The notes beneath the pieces are model-generated. The model did no database searches. It was not told the DNA's origin and was given only the letters and a program-made list of their open reading frames with translations. A stretch of 7,318 nt of DNA from an uncultured bacterium. Lineage in GTDB: Bacteria > Bdellovibrionota_C > UBA2361 > CAKMMH01. The stretch is from contig CAKMMH010000084.1 of the NCBI GenBank assembly GCA_927798255.1, positions 1 to 7,318 of the forward strand, given 5' to 3'. The position numbers were made by a program, and so were the translations under genes. Positions 1-5,408 of this stretch are shown here, piece after piece. How positions within the stretch are numbered: the stretch's first letter is position 1; the number at the start of each line of letters is the position of its first letter.

Positions 1-13
1 GGAAGGTGAGCTA

Positions 14-1051
14 ATGTATGTGGCAATGGTTAATATGAAAAATAAAGTCAGAAATCATGAACAAAGAAAATTAGTAGAAAAATATATTGTAAAAAGATTT
101 AAAAATTATCAATATGATAATCTTGTAGTTATATTAGAAGATTTTTTATCAAGTATAGTTGGTAATGAGATTCCAGAGTTTTATGAAAAATTATTACTTG
201 CTCTTGATAAAAAATATCCGATTGAGAAAAGGGTAGTTACTTTTAAAGAGCTTTCTAAAAACAATAAAAGTTTAATTGTCGATTTAGCAATAGCTTTATC
301 GTTAGATGATAATAATGAAAAAAGTTATAGAGATGTTTTTGTAAGTTTTCTTGATGATGAGTTTAAAAAAGATATTCAGAGGAGATCTTTTGATGCACTA
401 TTAATTGCAGAATACTTCTCATGGCAAAAATATGAGAGCTTACTAAAAGAAAAACTTACAAAATTATCTGATGAAGATTTAGTATGGATTGTTCCAATTT
501 TTGTTAAAAGAAATGATAAATACCTTGAAAATGTTATCGATTTAATTACAAAAAGACATTTACTTGATGATGTACAGTCAAGCTTTTTATCGCTTATTAA
601 TGAATTAAATCCTCCAAAAGAAATTAAGGATATCTTATTAAAAGCTAGTACATCTCAGATTACACAAGATGACATTCAAGTAGTTTCAAATTGGATTAAT
701 ATTAATAAAGAAAAAATATTATATGTGATGATATTAGCGTTAAAAACAGATATTTCGCTTAAAAGAGAAATATTTGATATATTTTCAGTAACTAGAGTTC
801 AAGATGAGTTAATTAATAAATATGTCAAATTTGTTAAAGAAAATTTATGGAATAATAGAGGTGAGCTTACTACTTTGATACCATATTTATTAAAATCAAA
901 AGATTATTCTGAGGATAAACTATTAAATGTTATTAAATATAGTATAAAGAAATTAAGTAGTTCGGATAAAAGTAAAATATTAACAGAACTTGTTGAAATT
1001 GCTGATGATAAAATTAAAACAATTATTTTTGAAAATTTCTATGAAGATTAA
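14..1051 (+). CDS. Hypothetical all-helical protein, possibly HEAT-like
   Basis: I do not recognise this 345-aa protein by name. It reads as consecutive amphipathic helices rich in Lys, Glu, Asp, Leu and Ile, with no cysteine, no signal peptide and no membrane segment, so a cytoplasmic helical solenoid (HEAT or armadillo type) is the likeliest fold; this is inferred from pattern only. The ATG is preceded by a purine-rich GGAAGGTGAG at positions 1-10, whose AAGGTG core sits 5 nt upstream, which supports this start; ATGs at 26 and 35 are alternatives. The start overlaps a possible stop (TAATG, TAA at 12-14) of an upstream gene outside the window, suggesting translational coupling. The TAA at 1049-1051 is followed in the same frame by another open stretch to 1255, so this may be the larger part of a once longer protein of about 413 residues. 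A role cannot be assigned. Confidence 0.8.
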   Translation: MYVAMVNMKNKVRNHEQRKLVEKYIVKRFKNYQYDNLVVILEDFLSSIVGNEIPEFYEKLLLALDKKYPIEKRVVTFKELSKNNKSLIVDLAIALSLDDNNEKSYRDVFVSFLDDEFKKDIQRRSFDALLIAEYFSWQKYESLLKEKLTKLSDEDLVWIVPIFVKRNDKYLENVIDLITKRHLLDDVQSSFLSLINELNPPKEIKDILLKASTSQITQDDIQVVSNWININKEKILYVMILALKTDISLKREIFDIFSVTRVQDELINKYVKFVKENLWNNRGELTTLIPYLLKSKDYSEDKLLNVIKYSIKKLSSSDKSKILTELVEIADDKIKTIIFENFYED

Positions 1052-1055
1052 GGAG
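1050..1055 (+). promoter_or_regulatory. Ribosome binding site overlapping a stop codon
   Basis: AAGGAG overlaps the TAA of the upstream ORF and lies 8 nt before a TTG codon at 1064. It is a near-perfect Shine-Dalgarno match and is the main reason to accept a TTG start for the small downstream ORF. In this AT-rich setting such a match is unlikely to be pure chance, but it could also be the coding sequence of a gene recently interrupted by the stop. Confidence 0.5.
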
Positions 1056-1063
1056 TAGGGGTC

Positions 1064-1255
1064 TTGGTAAATTATCTTTCTTATGATGATAAAAATATTA
1101 AGAAGCTTGCACTAAAAGGATTAAAGGAATCAGGTATAGATGACATCATTATCTCAAATCTAATTATTGAAAAGTATGATGAAGAAGATGATGACGAAAT
1201 AAGAAATATGTATAAATCAAATTTCTGGTTTATAAGGAAAAGAGAATTAGAATAA
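1064..1255 (+). CDS. Small HEAT-like ORF, continuation of the upstream gene
   Basis: This 63-codon ORF begins at TTG behind AAGGAG. Its first half (residues about 3-25, with a LSYDD turn followed by KKLALKGLKESG) resembles one HEAT repeat: a short helix, an acidic turn, then a basic helix with regularly spaced Ala and Leu. The middle is strongly acidic (EEDDDE around residues 40-45) and the tail contains aromatic FWF and is basic. It is in the same frame as the preceding ORF, and the four codons between TAA and TTG are open, so it could be the C-terminal repeat of one protein split by a nonsense change, a readthrough extension, or a separately translated small subunit. The sequence alone does not decide between these. 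The heptamer repeat block starts right after its stop. Confidence 0.5.
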   Translation: MVNYLSYDDKNIKKLALKGLKESGIDDIIISNLIIEKYDEEDDDEIRNMYKSNFWFIRKRELE

Positions 1256-1256
1256 G

Positions 1257-1361
1257 CAAAGCTACTACTTGCTATCTGAATTCAAGTTTTTGGTGGCAGC
1301 TCTCTGGCTTCTGTTTCAGATTTCCGGTTTCGGGTAGCTGGTAGCAGATTTGCTGAATGCT
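1257..1361. repeat. Degenerate heptanucleotide tandem repeat, about 15 units
   Basis: The segment can be cut into consecutive 7-mers such as GGTGGCA, GCTCTCT, GGCTTCT, GTTTCAG, ATTTCCG, GTTTCGG, GTAGCTG, GTAGCAG, ATTTGCT and GAATGCT (1292-1361). The same phase extends back to 1257 (CAAAGCT, ACTACTT, GCTATCT, GAATTCA, AGTTTTT). The first column is mostly G and the last is G or T; the others vary. The core is visibly richer in G+C than the surrounding DNA. Degenerate heptamer tandem repeats in intergenic DNA are known from cyanobacteria and other bacteria; whether this one is related is inference. It sits directly after the stop of the small HEAT-like ORF. No coding role is evident. Confidence 0.6.
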
Positions 1362-1456
1362 CGAAAACAGAGAAAAAAGAAAATTATTTAAAATCGATAA
1401 TTTTATTGCATAAATCAACATAAGTAAAACGTTTGTTAGAAAAATATGGAGGTTAA

Positions 1457-1473
1457 AAACAGCTTTACTGTTT
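1457..1473. terminator. Hairpin at the yacG stop, possible bidirectional terminator
   Basis: AAACAG (1457-1462) pairs with CTGTTT (1468-1473) around a 5-nt loop that contains the yacG stop codon. On the minus strand the stem runs into a T5 stretch; on the plus strand it is followed by a T-rich TTTATTTTT. It lies where plus-strand genes from the left and yacG from the right converge, which fits a shared weak terminator. The stem is short with only two G-C pairs. Confidence 0.4.
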
Positions 1474-1695
1474 ATTTTTAACAAGATTGTTATCGTTATG
1501 ATTTTCTTTAAGAGTTGAATCTAAACACTCAGTAGTGTTCTCTAGTGGACTTTCCATCGGCGTTGATATAACGTATTCTTCATTTGCCCAAGCACCTAAA
1601 TCAATAAGTTTACATCGTTTCGAACAAAAAGGAAGATAGTCTAAACTTTCAATAGTATTTTCGACAATCTCTTTTTTACAATTAGGACATTTCAT
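1465..1695 (-). CDS. yacG: YacG-family zinc-finger DNA gyrase inhibitor
   Basis: This 76-aa protein has the YacG (DUF329) pattern: a CPNC knuckle (Cys3, Cys6), then [19 protein letters not shown] with Cys24 and Cys28, giving four zinc ligands. The [10 protein letters not shown] stretch is the most diagnostic part of the family. In E. coli YacG binds the GyrB C-terminal region and blocks gyrase from binding DNA; that activity is inferred here by homology. The first 45 residues are well conserved, while the C-terminal tail (about 46-76) is Asn/Glu/Lys-rich, probably disordered, with one extra cysteine at 57. The ATG has only a weak AGAAG site about 9 nt upstream, and an in-frame TAG a few codons upstream excludes a longer form. 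It lies 116 bp downstream of the 96-aa gene on the same strand, with a strong hairpin between, so it may be transcribed separately. Confidence 0.93.
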   Translation of the reverse strand: MKCPNCKKEIVENTIESLDYLPFCSKRCKLIDLGAWANEEYVISTPMESPLENTTECLDSTLKENHNDNNLVKNKQ

Positions 1696-1725
1696 ATATA
1701 AAAACTTCTAAATTTTTATAAATCT

Positions 1726-1767
1726 CCTAAAAACAGTACACAAGTTATATTCTGTACTGTTTTTAGG
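1726..1767. terminator. Perfect 15-bp inverted repeat, likely bidirectional terminator
   Basis: CCTAAAAACAGTACA (1726-1740) is perfectly complementary to TGTACTGTTTTTAGG (1753-1767) around a 12-nt loop. The A5 and T5 runs inside the arms give the A-stem-T form of an intrinsic terminator usable on both strands. On the minus strand it follows the 96-aa gene (stop at 1812) by about 45 nt and precedes yacG. The minus-strand right arm ends in AGG and continues into AGGAG (1724-1728), but this lies about 28 nt from the yacG ATG, too far to be its usual ribosome site. An operator or an mRNA leader structure is the alternative. Confidence 0.6.
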
Positions 1768-1811
1768 TAAAATTTGTTTATTTTGAAAATAAAAGAAAAA
1801 AGTTTTAAGGT

Positions 1812-2102
1812 CTAAATAGCCAATTCTTTTAAGCTATTTAAATTAGAATTTTCCATTTCGCCTTGAGATATTATGGCGCGTTGTAGGCTATCTGAGTCTA
1901 AATCTAATGCTTCACAGATAAAAGCAAAAGTTAGGGGAGTTTCAAGATCTTCTCCCATAATCCAAAGTTTGGCAGCTTCTCGCAAATCACCTTCACCACT
2001 AACAAAGTCAGTTATTGCTCTTTGAAGGACAGCAGCAAGTAACTTCTTCTCTGGAAGATATTGATTTTGAGATGGGATTTCAGAATTTGACCAACCTTTC
2101 AT
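1812..2102 (-). CDS. Small conserved-looking hypothetical protein, 96 aa
   Basis: I cannot name this family with certainty. The central part (about residues 16-78) looks like a compact conserved helical domain: LPEKKLLAAVLQRAITDF, then EAAKLWIMGED, then LTFAFICEALDLDSDSLQRAI. The aromatic/Cys segment followed by a short Asp turn and a helix (ALDLDSDSLQRAI) resembles the end of a helix-turn-helix-like fold, and I recall similar ~90-aa hypothetical proteins with a W(L/I)xxED...(I/V)CEALGLD pattern in Gram-negative genomes; that is memory, not a search. No signal peptide or membrane segment is present. An AAGGA site 7 nt upstream supports the ATG. Codon choice is less AT-biased than in the 322-aa gene. 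The gene ends in TAG about 45 nt before a strong hairpin, so it probably forms its own transcript. A small DNA-binding or adaptor role is possible but unproven. Confidence 0.8.
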   Translation of the reverse strand: MKGWSNSEIPSQNQYLPEKKLLAAVLQRAITDFVSGEGDLREAAKLWIMGEDLETPLTFAFICEALDLDSDSLQRAIISQGEMENSNLNSLKELAI

Positions 2103-2166
2103 ACAAGATTCCTTTTATTTAATAAAGTTAATTACAATAATCAAATTTTACACACACATTCTCTTT

Positions 2167-2207
2167 GCTAGCCAGTTAACTAAAAAGTCAACTTATAGTC
2201 TGCTAGC
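2167..2207. repeat. Interrupted hairpin upstream of the 96-aa gene
   Basis: Outer arms GCTAGCCA (2167-2174) and TGCTAGC (2201-2207) pair with one bulged base. Inside them GTTAACT (2175-2181) pairs with AGTCAAC (2186-2192) with one mismatch and an AAAA loop. It sits about 65-105 bp upstream of the start of the leftward 96-aa gene, where an operator or leader structure could lie. A further TAGCG follows at 2218. No regulator is recognisable from this site. Confidence 0.35.
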
Positions 2208-2320
2208 ACTAATTCACTAGCGTTAATGATATGTATAAAGTTAAGAATATACAAAAATATTAAATTATGAAAAATTAAAACTCAAATTTATAGAAAAATG
2301 CTTTGTAATCTTAAAACAAC

Positions 2321-2358
2321 CTAAATAAACACAAGCTCTCTAAATAAATACGAGCTTT
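2321..2358. repeat. 19-bp tandem duplication, two imperfect copies
   Basis: CTAAATAAACACAAGCTCT (2321-2339) is directly followed by CTAAATAAATACGAGCTTT (2340-2358), with three differences in 19 positions. The copies abut without a spacer, as expected for a local duplication by replication slippage. No function is evident. Confidence 0.6.
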
Positions 2359-2495
2359 AAGCGTAAGACTAACTTAAAGGCTATTAAAAGACTACACGCT
2401 AAGCCTTAAAAACTCATAATAAAATATTTTTACAACATTTAAAAACGATACTAATTTTAACGACTAAATAAGTCCTAAATTTTTTCAATCGTAAA

Positions 2496-2513
2496 AGAAT
2501 ATTTTGATATTCT
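2496..2513. repeat. 7-bp hairpin next to an A10 run
   Basis: AGAATAT (2496-2502) and ATATTCT (2507-2513) form a perfect 7-bp stem with a 4-nt loop, followed three bases later by an uninterrupted run of ten A (2517-2526). On the minus strand the T10 run comes before the hairpin, not after it, so it is not a standard terminator. The stem is almost entirely A-T. Confidence 0.35.
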
Positions 2514-2522
2514 ACTAAAAAA
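2508..2522. repeat. 15-bp direct repeat, copy 1
   Basis: TATTCTACTAAAAAA recurs exactly at 2788-2802, 280 bp away. In such AT-rich DNA a shared 15-mer is mildly notable but could be chance, particularly with its A-run. The two copies bracket a segment holding the 2540-2571 hairpin and the AGCTT cluster. Confidence 0.4.
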
Positions 2523-2539
2523 AAAATCTTACTCAATAT

Positions 2540-2571
2540 AAAAAGGATTAATAAAGCAAAAAATCCTTTTT
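2540..2571. terminator. Perfect 10-bp inverted repeat, terminator-like
   Basis: AAAAAGGATT (2540-2549) pairs exactly with AATCCTTTTT (2562-2571) around a 12-nt loop. The A5 and T5 ends give the bidirectional terminator shape also seen at 1726-1767, with the same loop length, but the core has only two G-C pairs. With no gene directly before it on either strand, it would have to end the transcript of the leftward 322-aa gene about 480 bp after its stop, or an unannotated RNA. Confidence 0.35.
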
Positions 2572-2698
2572 GAAAGATTCTCTAAGTAAAATATAAATAA
2601 AACATATATAGAAAACATCACCTTAAATTTCGCAATAGAAACTTCAAAATAGCGAATCCACACAAGCTTAATAATACTAAACTTAAAAGTAACCCAAA

Positions 2699-2771
2699 TT
2701 TAGCTTGTTTGTTTAGCTTGTTTTTAAGCTTTATCTTTAAGCTTATATTGTGTTATATCTTATATAAGCTT
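2699..2771. repeat. AGCTT cluster at about 13-bp spacing with inverted repeat
   Basis: Two adjacent 13-mers, TTTAGCTTGTTTG (2699-2711) and TTTAGCTTGTTTT (2712-2724), differ only in the last base. AGCTT then recurs at 2727, 2740 and 2767, giving spacings of 13, 12, 13 and 27. A perfect 10-bp inverted repeat, AAGCTTATAT (2739-2748) with ATATAAGCTT (2762-2771), closes the cluster. Regular short repeats in AT-rich DNA can be binding sites for a protein or remains of slippage; I see no dnaA, repA or parA gene in the window to support an origin. Confidence 0.5.
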
Positions 2772-2787
2772 GTCTGAATTTGTTACT

Positions 2788-2802
2788 TATTCTACTAAAA
2801 AA
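2788..2802. repeat. 15-bp direct repeat, copy 2
   Basis: Exact second copy of the 15-mer at 2508-2522, in the same orientation and just downstream of the AGCTT cluster. Confidence 0.4.
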
Positions 2803-3049
2803 TTTAACTTCTAACCTTAAAAAACTATATTCTTTCAAACCGATTGCACACGATTATATGAAAAAGAAATTCAAACTTCAAGAAAAAAATACATTAGCGA
2901 TAAAAAAAATAAAAAAATAGAATAATGTTTAAAAATTACTTGACTTAGATAAAAATTTGGGGCTTAAATTTTGAAAAATATCAAGGCGTTAACTTAATTT
3001 TTACGTAAAAACTTCATGTATTTTATAGTGTGAATTATTACTAATATTT

Positions 3050-4018
3050 TTATTTATTTAATGCAAGGATTAACTTTGAGATATTTTCATCAATATCAAA
3101 TTTCTTATTTTTAATAGCATCTTTAGTTTGAATTTTTTCCTTATCAAGTAAAGTAATACTTTTTATAGCTTGCTCATATTCATTTCTGATTTGTTTACTA
3201 CTATCTTTTAATGATAATAATCTTCCTGTAAAAATTTCGTATGCATTTGGTGCTTGAATATTAACACTTCCGCCAATCTTATCTAATTCTTCCTTTAATA
3301 ATGGAAGCGTAGCAATATCATCTTTTAAATCTTTAAGTACAGGCAATCCTTCTAACACGCCACTTTTGTAAACTTCAAGTTCTTTACCTTTTTCATTTAA
3401 TGGCTTTAGCGACAAGAAAATACCAAATTCTTCAGCTAGCAGCACGTGTCGCCTTTTTAATCTAATTTCTTTACTTTTTAAATCTTCTTTGTCAGTATCA
3501 AATGTGCCATAATTTGCGCTTTCAATTCTTAATGAATCTAACAATTCATAGGTATTGTTAATAGATTCATTTATATCTTTGTTTTTTAATAGACCCAGAA
3601 TACTTAAGGACTTTTTAATATTTTTTAGTTCTAATAATGCTTCTTCAAAATCTCCTCTTTTTGCAAGAGAACCAATACTAAAAATTTGATTTTGAATTTT
3701 TGATGATAAGAGATTGTGTGGTAAATGCTTTTGCTTCGCTACTTGTGTAAGTGTAGGAAAAGAAGAGTAAAAAATGAAACTTAACATTTTATTAGGAATG
3801 TTTGGCTCTAATCTATGAATACTAACTTTTAACGCGTTATCATATGATTTTTTATTAATTTCTTGCCTTAAAAGCTCAAAACTTACGCTAGATTTGCAAT
3901 AATTTATGATTATTTCAAAAAAAGTTGAAAATAAAAAGATTAATACTAAGCTTATTCCAGACACGAAATAACCCGATTTTAAAGTTAAAGTATTATTGGG
4001 TAGCTTGTAGTAATTCAT
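3050..4018 (-). CDS. Membrane-anchored helical protein of unknown function
   Basis: I do not recognise this 322-aa protein. Residues about 18-39 form one hydrophobic segment (GISLVLIFLFSTFFEIII) after a short N-terminus with a Lys at 14, which fits a signal anchor; no lipobox or obvious cleavage site is present. The rest (about 45-322) is mostly charged helix: a possible tetratricopeptide-like stretch around 120-165 and a Lys/Glu-rich region near 175-245 that may form coiled coil, then a helical tail. With N-in topology the body would be periplasmic, but the orientation is uncertain. The gene is transcribed away from sufS with a 91-bp gap and has no clear ribosome site. A TATAAT just upstream suggests a very short leader, and a GTG at codon 19 is a possible later start. 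Codon use is as AT-rich as its neighbours. Downstream lies the long gene-free region. Confidence 0.8.
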   Translation of the reverse strand: MNYYKLPNNTLTLKSGYFVSGISLVLIFLFSTFFEIIINYCKSSVSFELLRQEINKKSYDNALKVSIHRLEPNIPNKMLSFIFYSSFPTLTQVAKQKHLPHNLLSSKIQNQIFSIGSLAKRGDFEEALLELKNIKKSLSILGLLKNKDINESINNTYELLDSLRIESANYGTFDTDKEDLKSKEIRLKRRHVLLAEEFGIFLSLKPLNEKGKELEVYKSGVLEGLPVLKDLKDDIATLPLLKEELDKIGGSVNIQAPNAYEIFTGRLLSLKDSSKQIRNEYEQAIKSITLLDKEKIQTKDAIKNKKFDIDENISKLILALNK

Positions 4019-4033
4019 TTAAAATTAATGTAT

Positions 4034-4039
4034 ATTATA
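4034..4039 (-). promoter_or_regulatory. Putative -10 element for the 322-aa gene
   Basis: On the minus strand this reads TATAAT, an exact sigma-70 -10 consensus, 15 nt upstream of the ATG. Transcription would begin only about 8 nt before the start codon, giving a nearly leaderless message, which fits the lack of a Shine-Dalgarno sequence. The hexamer 17 nt further upstream (ATTTTA) is a poor -35, and such motifs are common by chance in AT-rich DNA. Confidence 0.35.
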
Positions 4040-4109
4040 GAAACCTTAAAATAAACTAAAATTTTATTAAATTTTACCAAAATAAATATTTAAAAACAAT
4101 AGGAATATT

Positions 4110-5378
4110 ATGAACTTAGATGAAGAAAACAGAGTTAATAATTTAAGAAAAATTTTACTTGGTGATTCTATAAGAGATACTTTTCCTATTTTTGCTAAAT
4201 ATGGGCAAAAAAGGCTTTGCTTTCTAGATTCTGCTGCAAGTACTCAAAAGCCAAAATGTGTAATTGACAGATTAACAGATTTTTATTCAAACGAGTATTC
4301 AAATATTTTAAGAGGTGCATACGAATTAAGTGCCAATGCAACCATACGATACGAAGAAGCACGAAGCAGAATTTCTAATTTTATAGGTTCTAAGTCATCA
4401 GATAGTATTGTGTTTACAAGAGGTACAACAGAAAGTATAAATTTAGTATCTTATGCTCTTGAAGATTATTTTAATGAAGGAGATGTAATTTTATTAACAA
4501 TAGCTGAGCATCATAGTAATATCGTTCCATGGCAATTTCTAGCTAAAAGAAAAAACTTAAAATTAGTTTATGCAAAAATTAATAATAATTACAATTTAGA
4601 TATTGAAGATTTTTATAATAAAGTTAAAGAATTTAAACCAAGATTGATTGCAGCTACTATGTGTTCAAATGTTTTAGGTTCTGTTTTTCCAGTAAAAGAC
4701 ATTATATCGGGTGCAAAAAGTGTAAATGCACTTGTTCTTTTAGATGGTGCGCAATATGTTGCTCATAATAAAGTTAATGTAAATAAACTTGATGTAGATT
4801 TTCTATGTTTTAGTGGACATAAAATGTACGGACCTACAGGAATAGGGGTTCTTTATGCTAAAAGAGAACTTTTAGAAATGATGAAACCATTTCAAGGTGG
4901 GGGAGAAATGATATCAGAAGTTACATTAGACGATACAACTTTTGCCGATATCCCGTATAAATTTGAGGCGGGTACTCCAGCAATAGCTGAAGTTATAGCG
5001 CTAGGTGAGGCAGTTAATTTTATAAATCAAGTTGGAATCGAAAATATTTATGAACATGAAAAAAGTGTTTTTGAATATGCTATATCAAGGTTATCTTCTA
5101 TAAGTTATGTAGATATGTATTCTTCAAAATCTTCAAATGATAGTGGTAGCGTAATATCTTTTAATATAGATGGTGTGCACCCTCATGATTTTGCAAGTAT
5201 AGCTGATAATTTTGGTGTACAAATTCGCTCAGGTTTCCATTGTGCTATGCCACTTCTAAATTATTTAAAAGTTAATGCTACAAATAGAATAAGCTTAGGT
5301 ATGTATTCTGATAAGCAAGATATTGATATGTTAATTGATGCAATATTAGAAAGTAGAAAGATTTTTAAAGTTAATTAA
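4110..5378 (+). CDS. sufS: Cysteine desulfurase, SufS type
   Basis: SufS is a PLP enzyme that takes sulfur from L-cysteine as a persulfide and passes it on for Fe-S cluster assembly, releasing alanine; it acts in the cytoplasm. The 422-aa length is typical, slightly extended at the N-terminus. Visible hallmarks are LDSAASTQKP (39-48), GTTESINLV (105-113), the EHHSNIVPW motif (133-141), LDGAQ with Asp212 and Gln215, SGHKMYGPTGIGVLY with the PLP lysine at 238, the GGGEMI loop (263-268), EAGTP (286-290), and RSGFHCAMP with the catalytic cysteine at 378; Arg373 and Arg393 are also kept. The short RSGxHC loop marks the SufS class rather than IscS/NifS. The usual CAQP reads CAMP here. AGGA 5 nt upstream supports the ATG. 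No sufE, sufU or other suf gene is adjacent in this window; ruvB follows after 30 bp. Confidence 0.95.
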   Translation: MNLDEENRVNNLRKILLGDSIRDTFPIFAKYGQKRLCFLDSAASTQKPKCVIDRLTDFYSNEYSNILRGAYELSANATIRYEEARSRISNFIGSKSSDSIVFTRGTTESINLVSYALEDYFNEGDVILLTIAEHHSNIVPWQFLAKRKNLKLVYAKINNNYNLDIEDFYNKVKEFKPRLIAATMCSNVLGSVFPVKDIISGAKSVNALVLLDGAQYVAHNKVNVNKLDVDFLCFSGHKMYGPTGIGVLYAKRELLEMMKPFQGGGEMISEVTLDDTTFADIPYKFEAGTPAIAEVIALGEAVNFINQVGIENIYEHEKSVFEYAISRLSSISYVDMYSSKSSNDSGSVISFNIDGVHPHDFASIADNFGVQIRSGFHCAMPLLNYLKVNATNRISLGMYSDKQDIDMLIDAILESRKIFKVN

Positions 5379-5408
5379 GTTTTTTATTTTTATAAAAGAG
5401 ATAAATAT

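Larger units (their letters stand above)
2103..3049. other. Gene-poor, repeat-bearing intergenic region of 947 bp
   Basis: No reading frame here has convincing length, ribosome site or coding character; stops are dense in all frames. I see no tRNA, rRNA, tmRNA, RNase P or SRP signature. It contains several short repeats, entered separately: a hairpin near 2167-2207, a 19-bp tandem duplication at 2321-2358, inverted repeats at 2496-2513 and 2540-2571, a 15-bp direct repeat at 2508 and 2788, and an AGCTT-spaced cluster at 2699-2771. A perfect palindrome TTTTTACGTAAAAA lies at 2998-3011. The flanking genes both read leftward, so the region holds the 3' end of one and the promoter of the other. 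Degraded gene remains, a non-coding RNA or a regulatory or origin-like site are all possible. Confidence 0.7.

Noticed and set aside
1..14. 3' end of an upstream gene (AAG GTG AGC TAA)
   Set aside because: Only three codons before a TAA that overlaps the next ATG are visible; the coupling is suggestive, but too little sequence exists to call a gene.
1272..1484. 70-codon minus-strand ORF across the heptamer repeats
   Set aside because: It runs through the tandem 7-bp block and overlaps the yacG 3' end in another frame; its composition follows the repeat, and no ribosome site is evident.
2532..2618. 29-aa hydrophobic minus-strand ORF preceded by AAGGTG
   Set aside because: The purine motif abuts the ATG with no usable spacing and the frame runs through the 2540-2571 inverted repeat, so chance is likelier than a small membrane peptide.
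2858..2920. 20-codon plus-strand ORF of mostly Lys and Ile
   Set aside because: It is too short, has no ribosome site and its composition is what A-rich DNA gives by chance.
2940..2971. Plus-strand promoter (TTGACT with a TTAAAT about 18 bp downstream)
   Set aside because: The -35 is good, but the -10 is weak and the next plus-strand gene is over 1.1 kb away beyond an oppositely oriented gene.
2103..3049. Chromosomal replication origin
   Set aside because: No good match to DnaA boxes (TTATNCACA) and no dnaA, dnaN or similar gene nearby; AT-richness and AGCTT repeats alone are not enough.
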